64,000 nucleotides of DNA from JAJPJE01 sp963724985 (lineage in GTDB: Bacteria > Acidobacteriota > Terriglobia > Terriglobales > Acidobacteriaceae). The notes below the pieces were generated by a model, which was given only the letters and a program-made list of their open reading frames with translations, did not search any database and had not been told where the DNA came from. A program made the position numbers and the translations under genes. Of the stretch, positions 25,070 to 33,396 are shown piece after piece; position 1 is the stretch's first letter, and every line of letters starts with the position of its first letter. The stretch spans positions 1-64,000 of the forward strand of contig CAVRWV010000003.1 of the NCBI GenBank assembly GCA_963724985.1, read 5' to 3'.

Positions 25070-26109
25070 AGGACGATTCCTCTCTTCCACAACGAGAGCA
25101 TCTCTGAGTATCTGCCCCGGATGCTGGGATCCAGATGGCACGCACGCTCGAGTGTTTCAATTGCATCGTTCAGCGTGTCGGCTTGTTCAGCGAGTCGCTT
25201 TGCTTCTGTGACCATCACTGACACATCTTCAGGTGTGGCTGCTGGTGTTGAAATGGCTCCCGGCTCGCTAGCGGCGAGAAACTGTGTCAAAAAGTCTTGT
25301 GCCGTCGGTGGGCGTTCTTCATAGTCATGCGCCAATGCCTTTTCGAACAAGCCGTCCCAACGGCTGCTAAGGTCGGGGCAGAAGTCAGAAACGCTGGGGA
25401 CTGACTGCGATCTCGATTTCCGAACAACTGAGGCTATCTCCGCGGCCGTGGCGGAGGCGGATAATGCAACCCGAAAAGGATGCCGACCTGTGAATAGCTC
25501 GAAAAGAACAATTGCCGCCGAGTACACGTCTGTTGCGGTCGAGTGCGTGCCCAGAAAACTCTCTGGGGCCATGTAGAGGTATTTGCCACCGGCACTCGCA
25601 ATGAGTGATTCGGGGTCTACGTGCTTTGCCAAACCGAAGTCACTTATCTTCGCGCATAAGCGCGCATTGCTATTGTCGATAAGGATGTTTGTCGGGCTAA
25701 TATCCCGGTGGATGATGGGTGGCAGTTGTGAGTGAGCAAATGCGAGTCCGGCCAGAATGTCTTTTCCCAAGCGAATACGGGTATCGATCGGCAGATCGCC
25801 ATCTATGGTCGCAAGGAGTGTACCGCCCTCTACATACTCCATGCTGAAGTACCCGTATGTTTCGCCCTCGCGCTCGAACTCGTTTGCTTCAAAAACGCGG
25901 ACGATATTCGGATGGCTAAGTTTCGTGAGAAGGTAAGCTTCTTCAAGCGCATCGCTACCGTCTTTGCGCGGAAAGACCTTCAATGCCTGCAATCCCATGT
26001 AGCGATGCCGGGCTAGATAAACATCTCCAAATGCGCCACTACCCAGGTGCCGCACGATTGTGTAGGTATCCCGAATCAGTTCGCCGGCGGCGAATTGCTC
26101 TAAATTCAC
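25066..26109 (-). CDS. Hanks-type Ser/Thr protein kinase
   Basis: A 347-residue cytoplasmic kinase. Motifs: glycine loop GSGAFGDV (23-30), ALKVF with the ATP-anchoring Lys44, an EE pair in helix C near 56-57, catalytic loop HRDISPTN (134-141), DFG (157-159) and APE (181-183), followed by TDVYSAAIVLFELFTGRHPF. The catalytic loop has Ser where most Ser/Thr kinases have Lys (HRDLKPxN), an uncommon but known bacterial variant. The C-terminal 70 residues are TPR-like helices (IETLERACHLDPS). There is no transmembrane segment, unlike PASTA-type kinases. The start overlaps the Hsp70 stop by four bases, so it is part of the chaperone operon. Confidence 0.93.
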   Translation of the reverse strand: MNLEQFAAGELIRDTYTIVRHLGSGAFGDVYLARHRYMGLQALKVFPRKDGSDALEEAYLLTKLSHPNIVRVFEANEFEREGETYGYFSMEYVEGGTLLATIDGDLPIDTRIRLGKDILAGLAFAHSQLPPIIHRDISPTNILIDNSNARLCAKISDFGLAKHVDPESLIASAGGKYLYMAPESFLGTHSTATDVYSAAIVLFELFTGRHPFRVALSASATAAEIASVVRKSRSQSVPSVSDFCPDLSSRWDGLFEKALAHDYEERPPTAQDFLTQFLAASEPGAISTPAATPEDVSVMVTEAKRLAEQADTLNDAIETLERACHLDPSIRGRYSEMLSLWKRGIVL

Positions 26110-28562
26110 GCCCCCTGCCCCCGGGCTTTACGAAGCCCAGCGTCGGCGAAACGCTTGTCGAGCTTTCCTTGTTGCCAGGTTGGCAATAGTCGGCACAGGT
26201 CCCAGACGATAGTACGAAGAGAGCTAATGTCGTCTCTTTTGAACGCGCGTATACCCTCCTCCTTCAATCGCTCGGCCGCGAGTGGATCTACGAACTCGGA
26301 TTCTTCCGAAAGTTGTGCGAACTGAGCCCTCCAGAAATCATCTTGCGACAGCGAAACCTTCCAATAAATGTCCTTGAGTCGCTGAACAGACTTACGCAGA
26401 GATACCAGATCTCGATTTGCGACTGCAGAATCGGCCGCCTTCAGGGCGTCGGCGTATTCTCCACGCTGATTGTCATTCCCGCAAGCCTCGACGAGTTTTG
26501 TGCCATCGCGGTAGTCATCCACTTCCACTAGCAATAACTCCCACTCGGCTGAACGCTTTACTGCGTCAATCGCCTGCTTCAATTCAATTAATTGCTGTGC
26601 GGCTTTCTGTCTGGCGTCGTGATCATCGAATGCTGCTTCCTTTTCGCGCTCCACAAGCGCAATCTGGCGCCCTAGTTGCGATCCCAATTTGTCCGGCGCT
26701 GCACGCTCGATTTCCGAAATCCTTTCTTTTTCTTTTCGCAGCTCGAGCTCTATGTCTGGCGACTGCAGTTCCGGACGCTCGGGTCTGTAAACCATCGGCC
26801 GAGCTTCTCGGAGCGAAGGGAATACAGCTTCCGCTGACGGAGTCTTCGATTCGTCAAGACGGATCGTGACCTCGACGGGTTCACCAGCAGGGAGGGAACG
26901 GCGAACTTCATCGCCATACAACACAATTTCTCCGACTTTAATATTCAGGTCAGCCCTGGCGTTGTCGCCTTCGAGTACATAAATGTTCAAGGTGCTCTTC
27001 CGATTTCCAGCAACCACTTCATGCGCGGTCTCGAACTTGTACACACCTTTAGCTGGTAGGGGAGAGCCATTGGGAATGATGATTTGTATTTCATTCCTCT
27101 CAAGCGCGATAGAAAATGCTCTTGATGTCGTAGCTTGGGCTACTGCAAGTCCATGAGTAATGGAGAACCTTGCTTCATTCGTTCGAATCAGCGCCCCAGA
27201 CGCATCCATTAATTGAACTTCGAAAGCATTGGCCTTTTTGGCACGAAGTACAACTGTGGTATGAATCTTGCCATTCACCGGAACGGTAATCGCGCCGCTG
27301 CTCCACCCACCATCGCTGCGAATAATGGTTATGGATGCGCCCGGAGTAACAGATTGAACGGCAATGCTGACATCAGCGTCCAAATCGGTCGAAACGGGAC
27401 TGTAAGCAAGCTTTAGCTCAGTCGATCCGGGCGACGCCGGCTTACCAGAACGAGACGGTATCCGCTGAGTCGACGCAAACAGCGCTGCTCCTGCTGCCAC
27501 GACGGTCATCGGATCAAGCCGGAAATCGGCACGGCCGAATTCCGATACCACCATGTCGCGGATGTATGGGGTCTGACTCTGTCCACCTACGACGAGAACG
27601 CTGGCTACGTCGTCACGGTTAATGCGGTGCTGGTTTAGGAGGCGTCGGCAGATGCCGAGACAGCGCTCAGTAAGGTGCTCCGTAGCTTGCTGAAGATCGC
27701 TACGCGACACTTCCAACACTGTATCAATCTCTTCCAGGTGTCCACCGAGACGTTTCACTTCGACGTTTACATGCGGCTGTAACAAAGAAAGCGATTTTTT
27801 TGCGTCCTCAGCAACGTACTTGAGCTTCGCCATGGCATATGGTGCCGACCCGTCGCGCTTCAAGCCAAGGTTGCCGTATTCCGAGGTGAGTCTTTCAACT
27901 ACCAACTTAACAAGAGCCCAGTCGTAATCCTTCCCACCAAGCTTGTCGTCACCATCATGTCCAATCACCAGCAGGCGTCCATCGCGCGCAGAGAGAAGAG
28001 TCGTATCGAACGTCCCGCCACCCAGATCAAAAACCAATAGATTACCGTGCAAGTTCTCGGCGCGATAACCGTACGCCATTGCTGCAGCCACTGGCTCCTG
28101 CAAGAGAGGGCTAAGTTCGATACCTGCGAGCCTAGCAGCCGTCTTAGTGTCCTCGCATGCAGGAATCAAGAACATGGCGGGAACGGTAATGACAGCGGAG
28201 TTGATCGGTTCGCCGCCAAATCGAGAGGATGCGCTTGCTTTAAGTGCCTTCAAGACTTCGGCGGACAGCTCGGCTGCAGTCATGCGTTTTCCGCATTTCG
28301 CAAATGTGAACCCATTGTGGTCAGGGTTGCCCATCCAGCGTTTAAATTCGCCAATAGCATTTGCCGGGTCGTATTCCATTTCGTTGTAGGCGCTCTGGCC
28401 GACAATGACTGTGCCTTTCGCATCCACCTTGACTGCGGACGGGGTGACTTCACTGCCCGTCACCACGTTCTTGACGACAACAAGTTCACCTGCGTCCATG
28501 CAAGCGATTTCGCTGTTGGTTGTCCCCAGATCAATGCCAAAGTCAATAGTTGTGCGGCCCAT
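26106..28562 (-). CDS. Hsp70 (DnaK-like) chaperone with extended C-terminus
   Basis: An 818-residue Hsp70, well above the roughly 640 of housekeeping DnaK. The ATPase domain is canonical: GIDLGTTNSEIA (phosphate 1), LLQEPVAAAMAYGY, VFDLGGGTFDTTLL (phosphate 2) and VLVVGGQSQTPYI (adenosine motif). A substrate-binding region follows, then a long charged helical tail with the repeated pattern KEKERISEIERAAP and heptad-like segments. There is no EEVD-like or DnaK-type C-terminal end. It abuts the GrpE-like gene and overlaps the kinase gene. It likely is a dedicated chaperone or nucleotide-driven switch for this operon rather than the housekeeping DnaK. Confidence 0.95.
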   Translation of the reverse strand: MGRTTIDFGIDLGTTNSEIACMDAGELVVVKNVVTGSEVTPSAVKVDAKGTVIVGQSAYNEMEYDPANAIGEFKRWMGNPDHNGFTFAKCGKRMTAAELSAEVLKALKASASSRFGGEPINSAVITVPAMFLIPACEDTKTAARLAGIELSPLLQEPVAAAMAYGYRAENLHGNLLVFDLGGGTFDTTLLSARDGRLLVIGHDGDDKLGGKDYDWALVKLVVERLTSEYGNLGLKRDGSAPYAMAKLKYVAEDAKKSLSLLQPHVNVEVKRLGGHLEEIDTVLEVSRSDLQQATEHLTERCLGICRRLLNQHRINRDDVASVLVVGGQSQTPYIRDMVVSEFGRADFRLDPMTVVAAGAALFASTQRIPSRSGKPASPGSTELKLAYSPVSTDLDADVSIAVQSVTPGASITIIRSDGGWSSGAITVPVNGKIHTTVVLRAKKANAFEVQLMDASGALIRTNEARFSITHGLAVAQATTSRAFSIALERNEIQIIIPNGSPLPAKGVYKFETAHEVVAGNRKSTLNIYVLEGDNARADLNIKVGEIVLYGDEVRRSLPAGEPVEVTIRLDESKTPSAEAVFPSLREARPMVYRPERPELQSPDIELELRKEKERISEIERAAPDKLGSQLGRQIALVEREKEAAFDDHDARQKAAQQLIELKQAIDAVKRSAEWELLLVEVDDYRDGTKLVEACGNDNQRGEYADALKAADSAVANRDLVSLRKSVQRLKDIYWKVSLSQDDFWRAQFAQLSEESEFVDPLAAERLKEEGIRAFKRDDISSLRTIVWDLCRLLPTWQQGKLDKRFADAGLRKARGQGA

Positions 28563-28973
28563 TTATTCGCTCTGTCCTCCGACTGATACGATTACTTTTG
28601 CAGGCTGAATCAGTCTATTTTTTACATAAACAGCAGGTGCAAGAGTTTCGCTAATCACTCGTTTACCTTCTGCCAATACCGGTGATTTCTCAAAGAATGC
28701 CACTTCGAGCGTCATTCCATCGCGAAACTCGTTTTTTTCAGGATCTTCAATTTCTATCCCGCTATGTGCCAGCGCTCCGATCATTTTGTCGATGCTACTG
28801 GTTAACACGAGGTATTTCTTGTTCTCGCTGAATTCGGGCAGCAGTTTCTTTATGCGCCAGCACTCGATGGCGAACAGTTTTGCCGCGTCTGTTAGATCAA
28901 CTGCCTGAGCCACCTGCACTTGCGTCGCGGCCTGTGCCTTCTTCCGCAACTTCTTCTTGACTCGTTGTTTCAT
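28563..28973 (-). CDS. GrpE-like nucleotide exchange factor
   Basis: A 136-residue protein with a basic N-terminal (KQRVKKKLRKK) and helical middle. The C-terminal part reads like the GrpE beta-wing: GIEIEDPEKNEFRDGMTLEV, then SETLAPAVYVKNRLIQPAKV and IVSVGG, where GrpE proteins end in a RPAxVxV segment. The length is short for GrpE, lacking most of the long N-terminal coiled coil. It sits directly upstream of the Hsp70 gene, with the stop abutting its start, the arrangement expected for an Hsp70 exchange factor. Similarity is weak enough that a search is needed to confirm it. Confidence 0.6.
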   Translation of the reverse strand: MKQRVKKKLRKKAQAATQVQVAQAVDLTDAAKLFAIECWRIKKLLPEFSENKKYLVLTSSIDKMIGALAHSGIEIEDPEKNEFRDGMTLEVAFFEKSPVLAEGKRVISETLAPAVYVKNRLIQPAKVIVSVGGQSE

Positions 28974-30931
28974 CGATTTGCGTTGTAGCGGTCGACGCGC
29001 TGGTTGAATACCGCCATCCTCTCCTTATATTGCTGAAGGTCAGCGTTATACTCCCGTACGGCTCTGTTATACGCGGGGGCCCTGCTGTTGTATTCGTCAA
29101 TGGTCGAGTTGTACTCTTCGCGGACGGATGGCGGTACCGTTTCCTCAGTGTATCTATCCTTTACCGAACGAATGTACGACTCCATGCGCTGTAAAGCCGC
29201 GGATTCTTCTTCAATGTGCCGCTTCTGAACATCGAGCGAGTCGCTCAATTTGTTTATTTCCGCGCGTTCTGTCTCAATAGCCTCTTTCTCGACAGACCCT
29301 GATTGTGTCGTTGTGACCGGATTCGTCAAGTTCTGTTCAGTTGAGAGGACGTCTCTATTAGGCGTGGCTGAATTACTCGGCGTGGAATACGTCGCCGGCG
29401 CAGTTGACGTTTCCGAAGAGGATGTTGAGGATCCGCCAGAATCAGAATTACTCAGGACGACAACCAAGACCAAGAGTGCGATGAGAGCCAAAACGCCCCA
29501 CCGATACCTTCTGAGAAACGGTGACAGAGGAACGCGGCCGTAAATTGTGTAGAGATTTGGCCCGCTAAGCCGTACGCGGTAGCGCGCGAGCGGGATAATC
29601 GGCAAACCCAGAATGACAAACCAGTGAACGGTAATGTAGCTGCTCGTCCTTTGATCGAAGTCTCGCTTACCATAGAACGTCGCACCAATTCCGTTGAATG
29701 TACTTAGCGACGGGTTGTGCTTCGTGGTATCTACATCACGAAAAACCCTTGCCCGATGAACTCCTTCTTGCATCTCCTGAATCTCGGTTTTTTGCTCGTC
29801 GGTTGAAAGCGTCAGAGCAAGTGCCAGCTTCTCCTGTGCGCCGGCATAATCTTTGGCCTCGACCAGCGACAGGGCTTCGGAACAAGCCTGCGATCTGCGG
29901 ATATGCTTCCAGCCTGCTTCGATTTCCGTTCTGAGTTGCGGATCGCGGGCAACAGCGTGTGCCTCCATTGCGAGCCGCAGCGCTTCCGATTCGTCGCCAG
30001 CAAGATTGAAGTACGCAATCGAAAGCTGTTTGAAAGCCATCGCTCGTGCGTCGTATAGGTCCGCAAATACTTCCATTGCACCGATAGCTTGAATAATTGC
30101 TTCGAATTCCCCTCCGATCCTTCGCAAGTCTATCTCTGCAGAAAGTAGTGCCGTCCTGGCGAATACTTTGTCTCCATCTTCGCGAACGGCTGAACATCGA
30201 TCGAGCACGCCCCCAATAGCGACGGAGCCATCTTTCGCCATTCGCTTTCCGATGGCCGTGAGAATTGCATCGGCGTCGAGCAGCAACTTGTTTTCGCGGA
30301 TGGTCCCAGAGAAGGAAGCAATTGCTTTATAGTCGCGACTGTCGACAGCGTTCCAGACTTCGTTCAGCACCGCACGCTGGATCGCTTCACGAGCAATACT
30401 CCGAAGATCATCCGCGGTAGGAGGCTTTCCATTTCCATTAGAGAGTTCCTCCCGATCCTGCATGAATTGCCAGAACACCTCGTTTGAGAACGTTGCATTC
30501 CAGCAGCGTATTGCATCTCTCCAGTAATCAATGCGGCGGGAGCCGTTGAGTGCCTGCGCGAAACAAGTAAGAATCACAGCGAGGTTATGTTGCGCGACCG
30601 AACCCTTGGTTGTGTTCTGAATCGCGTCGGCACGAAGGTTAGCCAACACCGCGTCAGCTGGTCCTGAACCGAAATCGAACTTGCCGCCTAGCTCGTGAAC
30701 CCAAAAGAGCTCTTCGATAGCGCGCTGTTTCTCGACTCGATGGACGGCATCAAGTATGGACTCCAGGCTGAGAGATATCTTAGGAATGAACGGGAAGCCG
30801 GATACCACATCGTTCTCGCCGAGCTCTACGGCGTTCTGAATCCGCTGCTGCTGCCGGTAGACCTCTCGTGCTTGTGCGTCTGCAGGAAGAGACAACACAC
30901 GAAAGGCATTGCGCTCAAACGAGGCATCCAT
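28970..30931 (-). CDS. Membrane-anchored J-domain-like protein with coiled-coil tail
   Basis: A 653-residue protein, first gene of the chaperone operon. The N-terminal segment ERNAFRVLSLPADAQAREVY resembles the start of a J domain or DnaJ-like scaffold but lacks the HPD tripeptide, so it may bind rather than stimulate Hsp70. Residues 100-400 are helical with TPR-like features. A hydrophobic stretch at 432-449 (VHWFVILGLPIIPLA) and a clear membrane helix at 478-494 (WGVLALIALLVLVVVL) follow, then a Ser/Thr-rich linker and a coiled coil (560-653, many KRHIEEESAAL-type heptads). Its stop overlaps the GrpE-like start by four bases. It would place the complex at the membrane. Confidence 0.7.
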   Translation of the reverse strand: MDASFERNAFRVLSLPADAQAREVYRQQQRIQNAVELGENDVVSGFPFIPKISLSLESILDAVHRVEKQRAIEELFWVHELGGKFDFGSGPADAVLANLRADAIQNTTKGSVAQHNLAVILTCFAQALNGSRRIDYWRDAIRCWNATFSNEVFWQFMQDREELSNGNGKPPTADDLRSIAREAIQRAVLNEVWNAVDSRDYKAIASFSGTIRENKLLLDADAILTAIGKRMAKDGSVAIGGVLDRCSAVREDGDKVFARTALLSAEIDLRRIGGEFEAIIQAIGAMEVFADLYDARAMAFKQLSIAYFNLAGDESEALRLAMEAHAVARDPQLRTEIEAGWKHIRRSQACSEALSLVEAKDYAGAQEKLALALTLSTDEQKTEIQEMQEGVHRARVFRDVDTTKHNPSLSTFNGIGATFYGKRDFDQRTSSYITVHWFVILGLPIIPLARYRVRLSGPNLYTIYGRVPLSPFLRRYRWGVLALIALLVLVVVLSNSDSGGSSTSSSETSTAPATYSTPSNSATPNRDVLSTEQNLTNPVTTTQSGSVEKEAIETERAEINKLSDSLDVQKRHIEEESAALQRMESYIRSVKDRYTEETVPPSVREEYNSTIDEYNSRAPAYNRAVREYNADLQQYKERMAVFNQRVDRYNANR

Positions 30932-31084
30932 TTCAGAGACTCACATTCGGATGCAGATATTATGCACAAGTCCAAGAGTCTATAGGCGGAATTTCGCTGC
31001 CCGTTGCGTACGTTGGTAATCAGAAAGGCTTTAATGCGATATTTTGGCGGGAACAGCAGACCTCGGATACATGGCGGCCGGCTC

Positions 31085-31615
31085 TCACAGTTTGAGCCAG
31101 GGAAACATCCTTTGGCATAATTCTCTGGTATCTGGATTATCGCTTTCCAGCACAGTCCGGCGCAGCTCCTCCTCGTCGCTTTTGCCACTCGCATTGAGCG
31201 AATACGCGTCCCTTGAATCCTGTCTGCATGTGGAGTTTTGTGCCCGCGCCTCTTCGTCGTGCCAAGCCGTGTTCCAATCTTCGACTTCCCGTTGTGCCTG
31301 AGTCTCCTGTTGCCGGCGAAATTGTTCATACTGTTGGCGCATGGTGATCACGTGGGCAGGCGTGACTGGCGAGGCTGCAAGCAATTCTAGCGGCGCATCG
31401 AACACTAGACTTTTCAAAATCCGCGTCACGTATTGCCGACGGACGCCCAGTGCCCGCGCGAGTTCACCTTGCGTTGCCGGTTTTCGATGTTCGGCGGATA
31501 ACAAACCCCACTGCCAGATGCAGCGTTTGATAGCGAGTGATTCCTGCGCGGAGCGCAACCCTGCGCGTTCACGCCATCGTGTCAGGTTTAAGCGACTGCT
31601 TTTCGGCGATGGCAT
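31085..31615 (-). CDS. Helix-turn-helix DNA-binding protein next to attR
   Basis: A 176-residue protein from ATG 31615, chosen because AGAGGA lies nine bases upstream; a TTG at 31636 is possible. The middle carries a helix-turn-helix: TQGELARALGVRRQYVTRIL. The C-terminal half is charged and helical, with a QQYEQFRRQQETQAQREVE stretch that could form a coiled coil. It is the last gene before attR and lies about 150 bp upstream of the Hsp70-kinase operon in the same direction. It may regulate that operon, or be an element gene for maintenance. I see no family-specific signature beyond the HTH. Confidence 0.7.
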   Translation of the reverse strand: MPSPKSSRLNLTRWRERAGLRSAQESLAIKRCIWQWGLLSAEHRKPATQGELARALGVRRQYVTRILKSLVFDAPLELLAASPVTPAHVITMRQQYEQFRRQQETQAQREVEDWNTAWHDEEARAQNSTCRQDSRDAYSLNASGKSDEEELRRTVLESDNPDTRELCQRMFPWLKL

Positions 31616-31727
31616 ATAGCCCAATCCTCTACGCAAATCCGTATGCTTATTTTTGAAGTTGCTTTAGTAATGATCATTTGCGCTGTTCTGATTCGTTAGA
31701 TGCTGGAAGGTATGATTTTCTGTCTCG

Positions 31728-31746
31728 TTGTCCTGCTCTTGGACAA
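31728..31746. repeat. Short inverted repeat inside the right end
   Basis: TTGTCC (31728-31733) pairs with GGACAA (31741-31746) across seven bases, upstream of the HTH gene start. It might be an operator for that HTH protein or part of the attP architecture. No second copy was noticed. Confidence 0.25.
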
Positions 31747-31796
31747 GCCAATTAGGACACACTGCATCCCGCATCCGCGATGTCGATGCAGAATTG

Positions 31797-31816
31797 TGGG
31801 GCACAATATGGGGCAC
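31797..31816 (+). promoter_or_regulatory. Paired TGGGGCAC motif near attR
   Basis: TGGGGCAC at 31797-31804 and 31809-31816, twelve bases apart, 95 bp before the right repeat. Mirrors the pair inside attL, so in the excised circle the two pairs would flank the core as P and P' arms. Confidence 0.55.
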
Positions 31817-31910
31817 ATTAACTGCCAGATAGCAAACGTCGTCCCCGAATGAGAGCAGCCGTAACCGAACTAAATTGTTGATTCCGCTCGAGCCATGGCC
31901 CCACAGTATT

Positions 31911-31979
31911 TTTGCTAAACCGTTATACGGTCAAAAGCTGTATCGGGGGTTCGAATCCCCCCCTCTCCGCCAGAAGTTC
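31911..31979 (+). repeat. attR: 69-bp copy of the tRNA-Ser 3' part
   Basis: Identical to 4261-4329 over all 69 bases. It starts at the anticodon loop without the 5' half, so it is not a functional tRNA gene. It marks the right end of the island. The sequence after it, to 32278, holds no gene I can support. Confidence 0.93.
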
Positions 31980-32278
31980 CTAACTTCCGTCCATTCAAGA
32001 ATCCGCAGGAACATCGCGATACGCCAAGTCAGGCTCCCAGATCAACGGAGTTGGCGCCTCGCCGGATATGCAGCAACCTTCCGCCCCCGAAATGATTGTT
32101 CACGAACACAAAGCCTCTTGATCCATTCTTTTTGACGTAGCGATGGATCAATCAGGCAGATCGTTCTCTCAGGAATATCCGCAAAATCTGACACCAGATA
32201 CGAAACTTGTAAGGGTGTCCTCACATCCTACGGTCTAAAGCCTTGATGTGAAGTGGACGAGTAGAAAGGATTCGAGAC

Positions 32279-32977
32279 GTGGCAGTTCCTGAAAATATCA
32301 CCATTGTTGCGGTCCACGGAGCGTGGGCAGATGGCTCAAGTTGGAAAGACGTTGTTCTCGGCCTCGAAGGAAAAGGGTTGCGAGTGATTGCAGCTCCAAT
32401 CCCGCTGACGTCTCTCGCCGACGACACGGCAGCGTTGAAGCGTGCCATCGCCCGAACAGAAGGGCCGGTGATTGTAGCGGGTCATGCCTATGCAGGCGCC
32501 GTAATTGCCACGGCGACGGCCGACCGAGTCAAGGCGCTGGTGTATATCGCGGCGCTTGCTCCTGACGAAGGCGAGACCGTTGCGCAGGTCTTCTATCGCG
32601 ATGAGAAACATCCTCTGTCGCCTCAACTCGCACCGGATGCGGACGGTTTCATCTGGATGCCGGAGGAAGGCTTCCGAAATGCTTTCGCACAGAACGCGAC
32701 TCCGGAACAGTCCGCGTTGTCGGCGGCTGTCCAGAGACCGATCTCAGTGAATTGCATTCAAGTGCCGGTTCCGAGACCGGCGTGGAGGTCAAAGCCTTCC
32801 TGGTTCCTGATTGCCGAAGAGGATCGCATGATCAATCCCAAAACTCACCACTTCATGGCGAAACGAATGGGAGCTAATACGCGGTCACTCGCGGTCGATC
32901 ACACACCACTGCTCACTGCGCCAGAGAAAGTTGTGGACATCATCATGGAAGCAACGCAGGCAGTCTGTGCTTGCTAA
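32279..32977 (+). CDS. Alpha/beta hydrolase with Ala at the nucleophile position
   Basis: A 232-residue protein from GTG 32279. The fold signature is clear: VAVHGAWADGSSWKDVV (oxyanion HG), LIAEEDRMI (acid) and DHTPLL (His). The nucleophile elbow reads GHAYAG (68-73) where active esterases have GHSYGG, so the catalytic Ser is Ala. From memory, GHAYAG recurs in many soil-bacterial homologues (those with VKALVYIAALAPDEGET), so this is probably a subfamily trait and not a local mutation. Function is unknown; a non-hydrolytic or alternative mechanism is possible. It is the first gene on the chromosomal side of attR. Confidence 0.85.
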   Translation: MAVPENITIVAVHGAWADGSSWKDVVLGLEGKGLRVIAAPIPLTSLADDTAALKRAIARTEGPVIVAGHAYAGAVIATATADRVKALVYIAALAPDEGETVAQVFYRDEKHPLSPQLAPDADGFIWMPEEGFRNAFAQNATPEQSALSAAVQRPISVNCIQVPVPRPAWRSKPSWFLIAEEDRMINPKTHHFMAKRMGANTRSLAVDHTPLLTAPEKVVDIIMEATQAVCAC

Positions 32978-33002
32978 TAACACTGGGAATCCTCCTTGCT
33001 GC

Positions 33003-33203
33003 GACGTCAAAGATGGCGTGCAGGTCAACAGCATAGTGCCGGGTGCGGTGATGACGGGACGGCGCCGCTCTTTCCAGCAGGAGTACCGGAAACCAGTGCT
33101 ACTCCATGATAGTGCCCTGGCTCTCTCAGAAAAGCCGGTGATCGACGAAGGCGTAACGGCGAAATTACATCGCGGTGACAAGGCTTCTCTGAAATCCTCC
33201 TAG
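33003..33203 (+). pseudogene. Fragment of a short-chain dehydrogenase
   Basis: The frame contains DGVQVNSIVPGAVMTGRRRSF, the conserved strand and loop after the catalytic helix of short-chain dehydrogenases (VNSIxPGxVxT). No Rossmann start, catalytic YxxxK or upstream coding region precedes it; the hydrolase gene ends 25 bp earlier. After about 20 residues the similarity ends. It is best read as a remnant. Confidence 0.4.
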
Positions 33204-33396
33204 CTTGGTTCCGTCAGACCACAGTCCCTCTGTTCGGAAGATGGAGCGGAGCATGATCGCGTGACCGCTTCGTCTTTCGGAGCACTTGCTCGTGAGTCAA
33301 CGAAGTGGTCGCAGTCAATTTCCGGCAGTTGCAACGTCCACCTCAAGCGCCTGGCTCCTCACCTCCATTTTTCTCGCCGGAAAAGCGAGCGATTCG

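Larger units (their letters stand above)
4261..31979. mobile_element. Integrative element (about 27.65 kb) in tRNA-Ser with defence cargo
   Basis: The element is bounded by the 69-bp direct repeats. Inside are an integrase (10299-11522), two excisionase-like HTH genes, a Prim-Pol/RepA replication protein with iteron-like repeats, and defence-type cargo: a nuclease module, a type I restriction-modification operon and an Hsp70-kinase-FHA operon. No relaxase, coupling protein or secretion genes are seen, so it is not self-conjugative; it may be mobilised by the conjugative neighbour on the left. No capsid or terminase genes are visible either, so a plain prophage is unlikely. Confidence 0.9.

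Noticed and set aside
31911..31979. Second tRNA-Ser gene
   Set aside because: Only the 3' half from the anticodon loop is present; the acceptor and D-arm 5' parts are missing, so it is an attachment-site copy.
4261..31979. Prophage
   Set aside because: No capsid, portal, terminase or tail gene is visible between the att repeats; the content fits an integrative element or satellite.
31085..32278. CRISPR array near the right end of the island
   Set aside because: Repeats found here are att sites and short inverted repeats without regular unit-spacer structure, and no cas-like gene is present.
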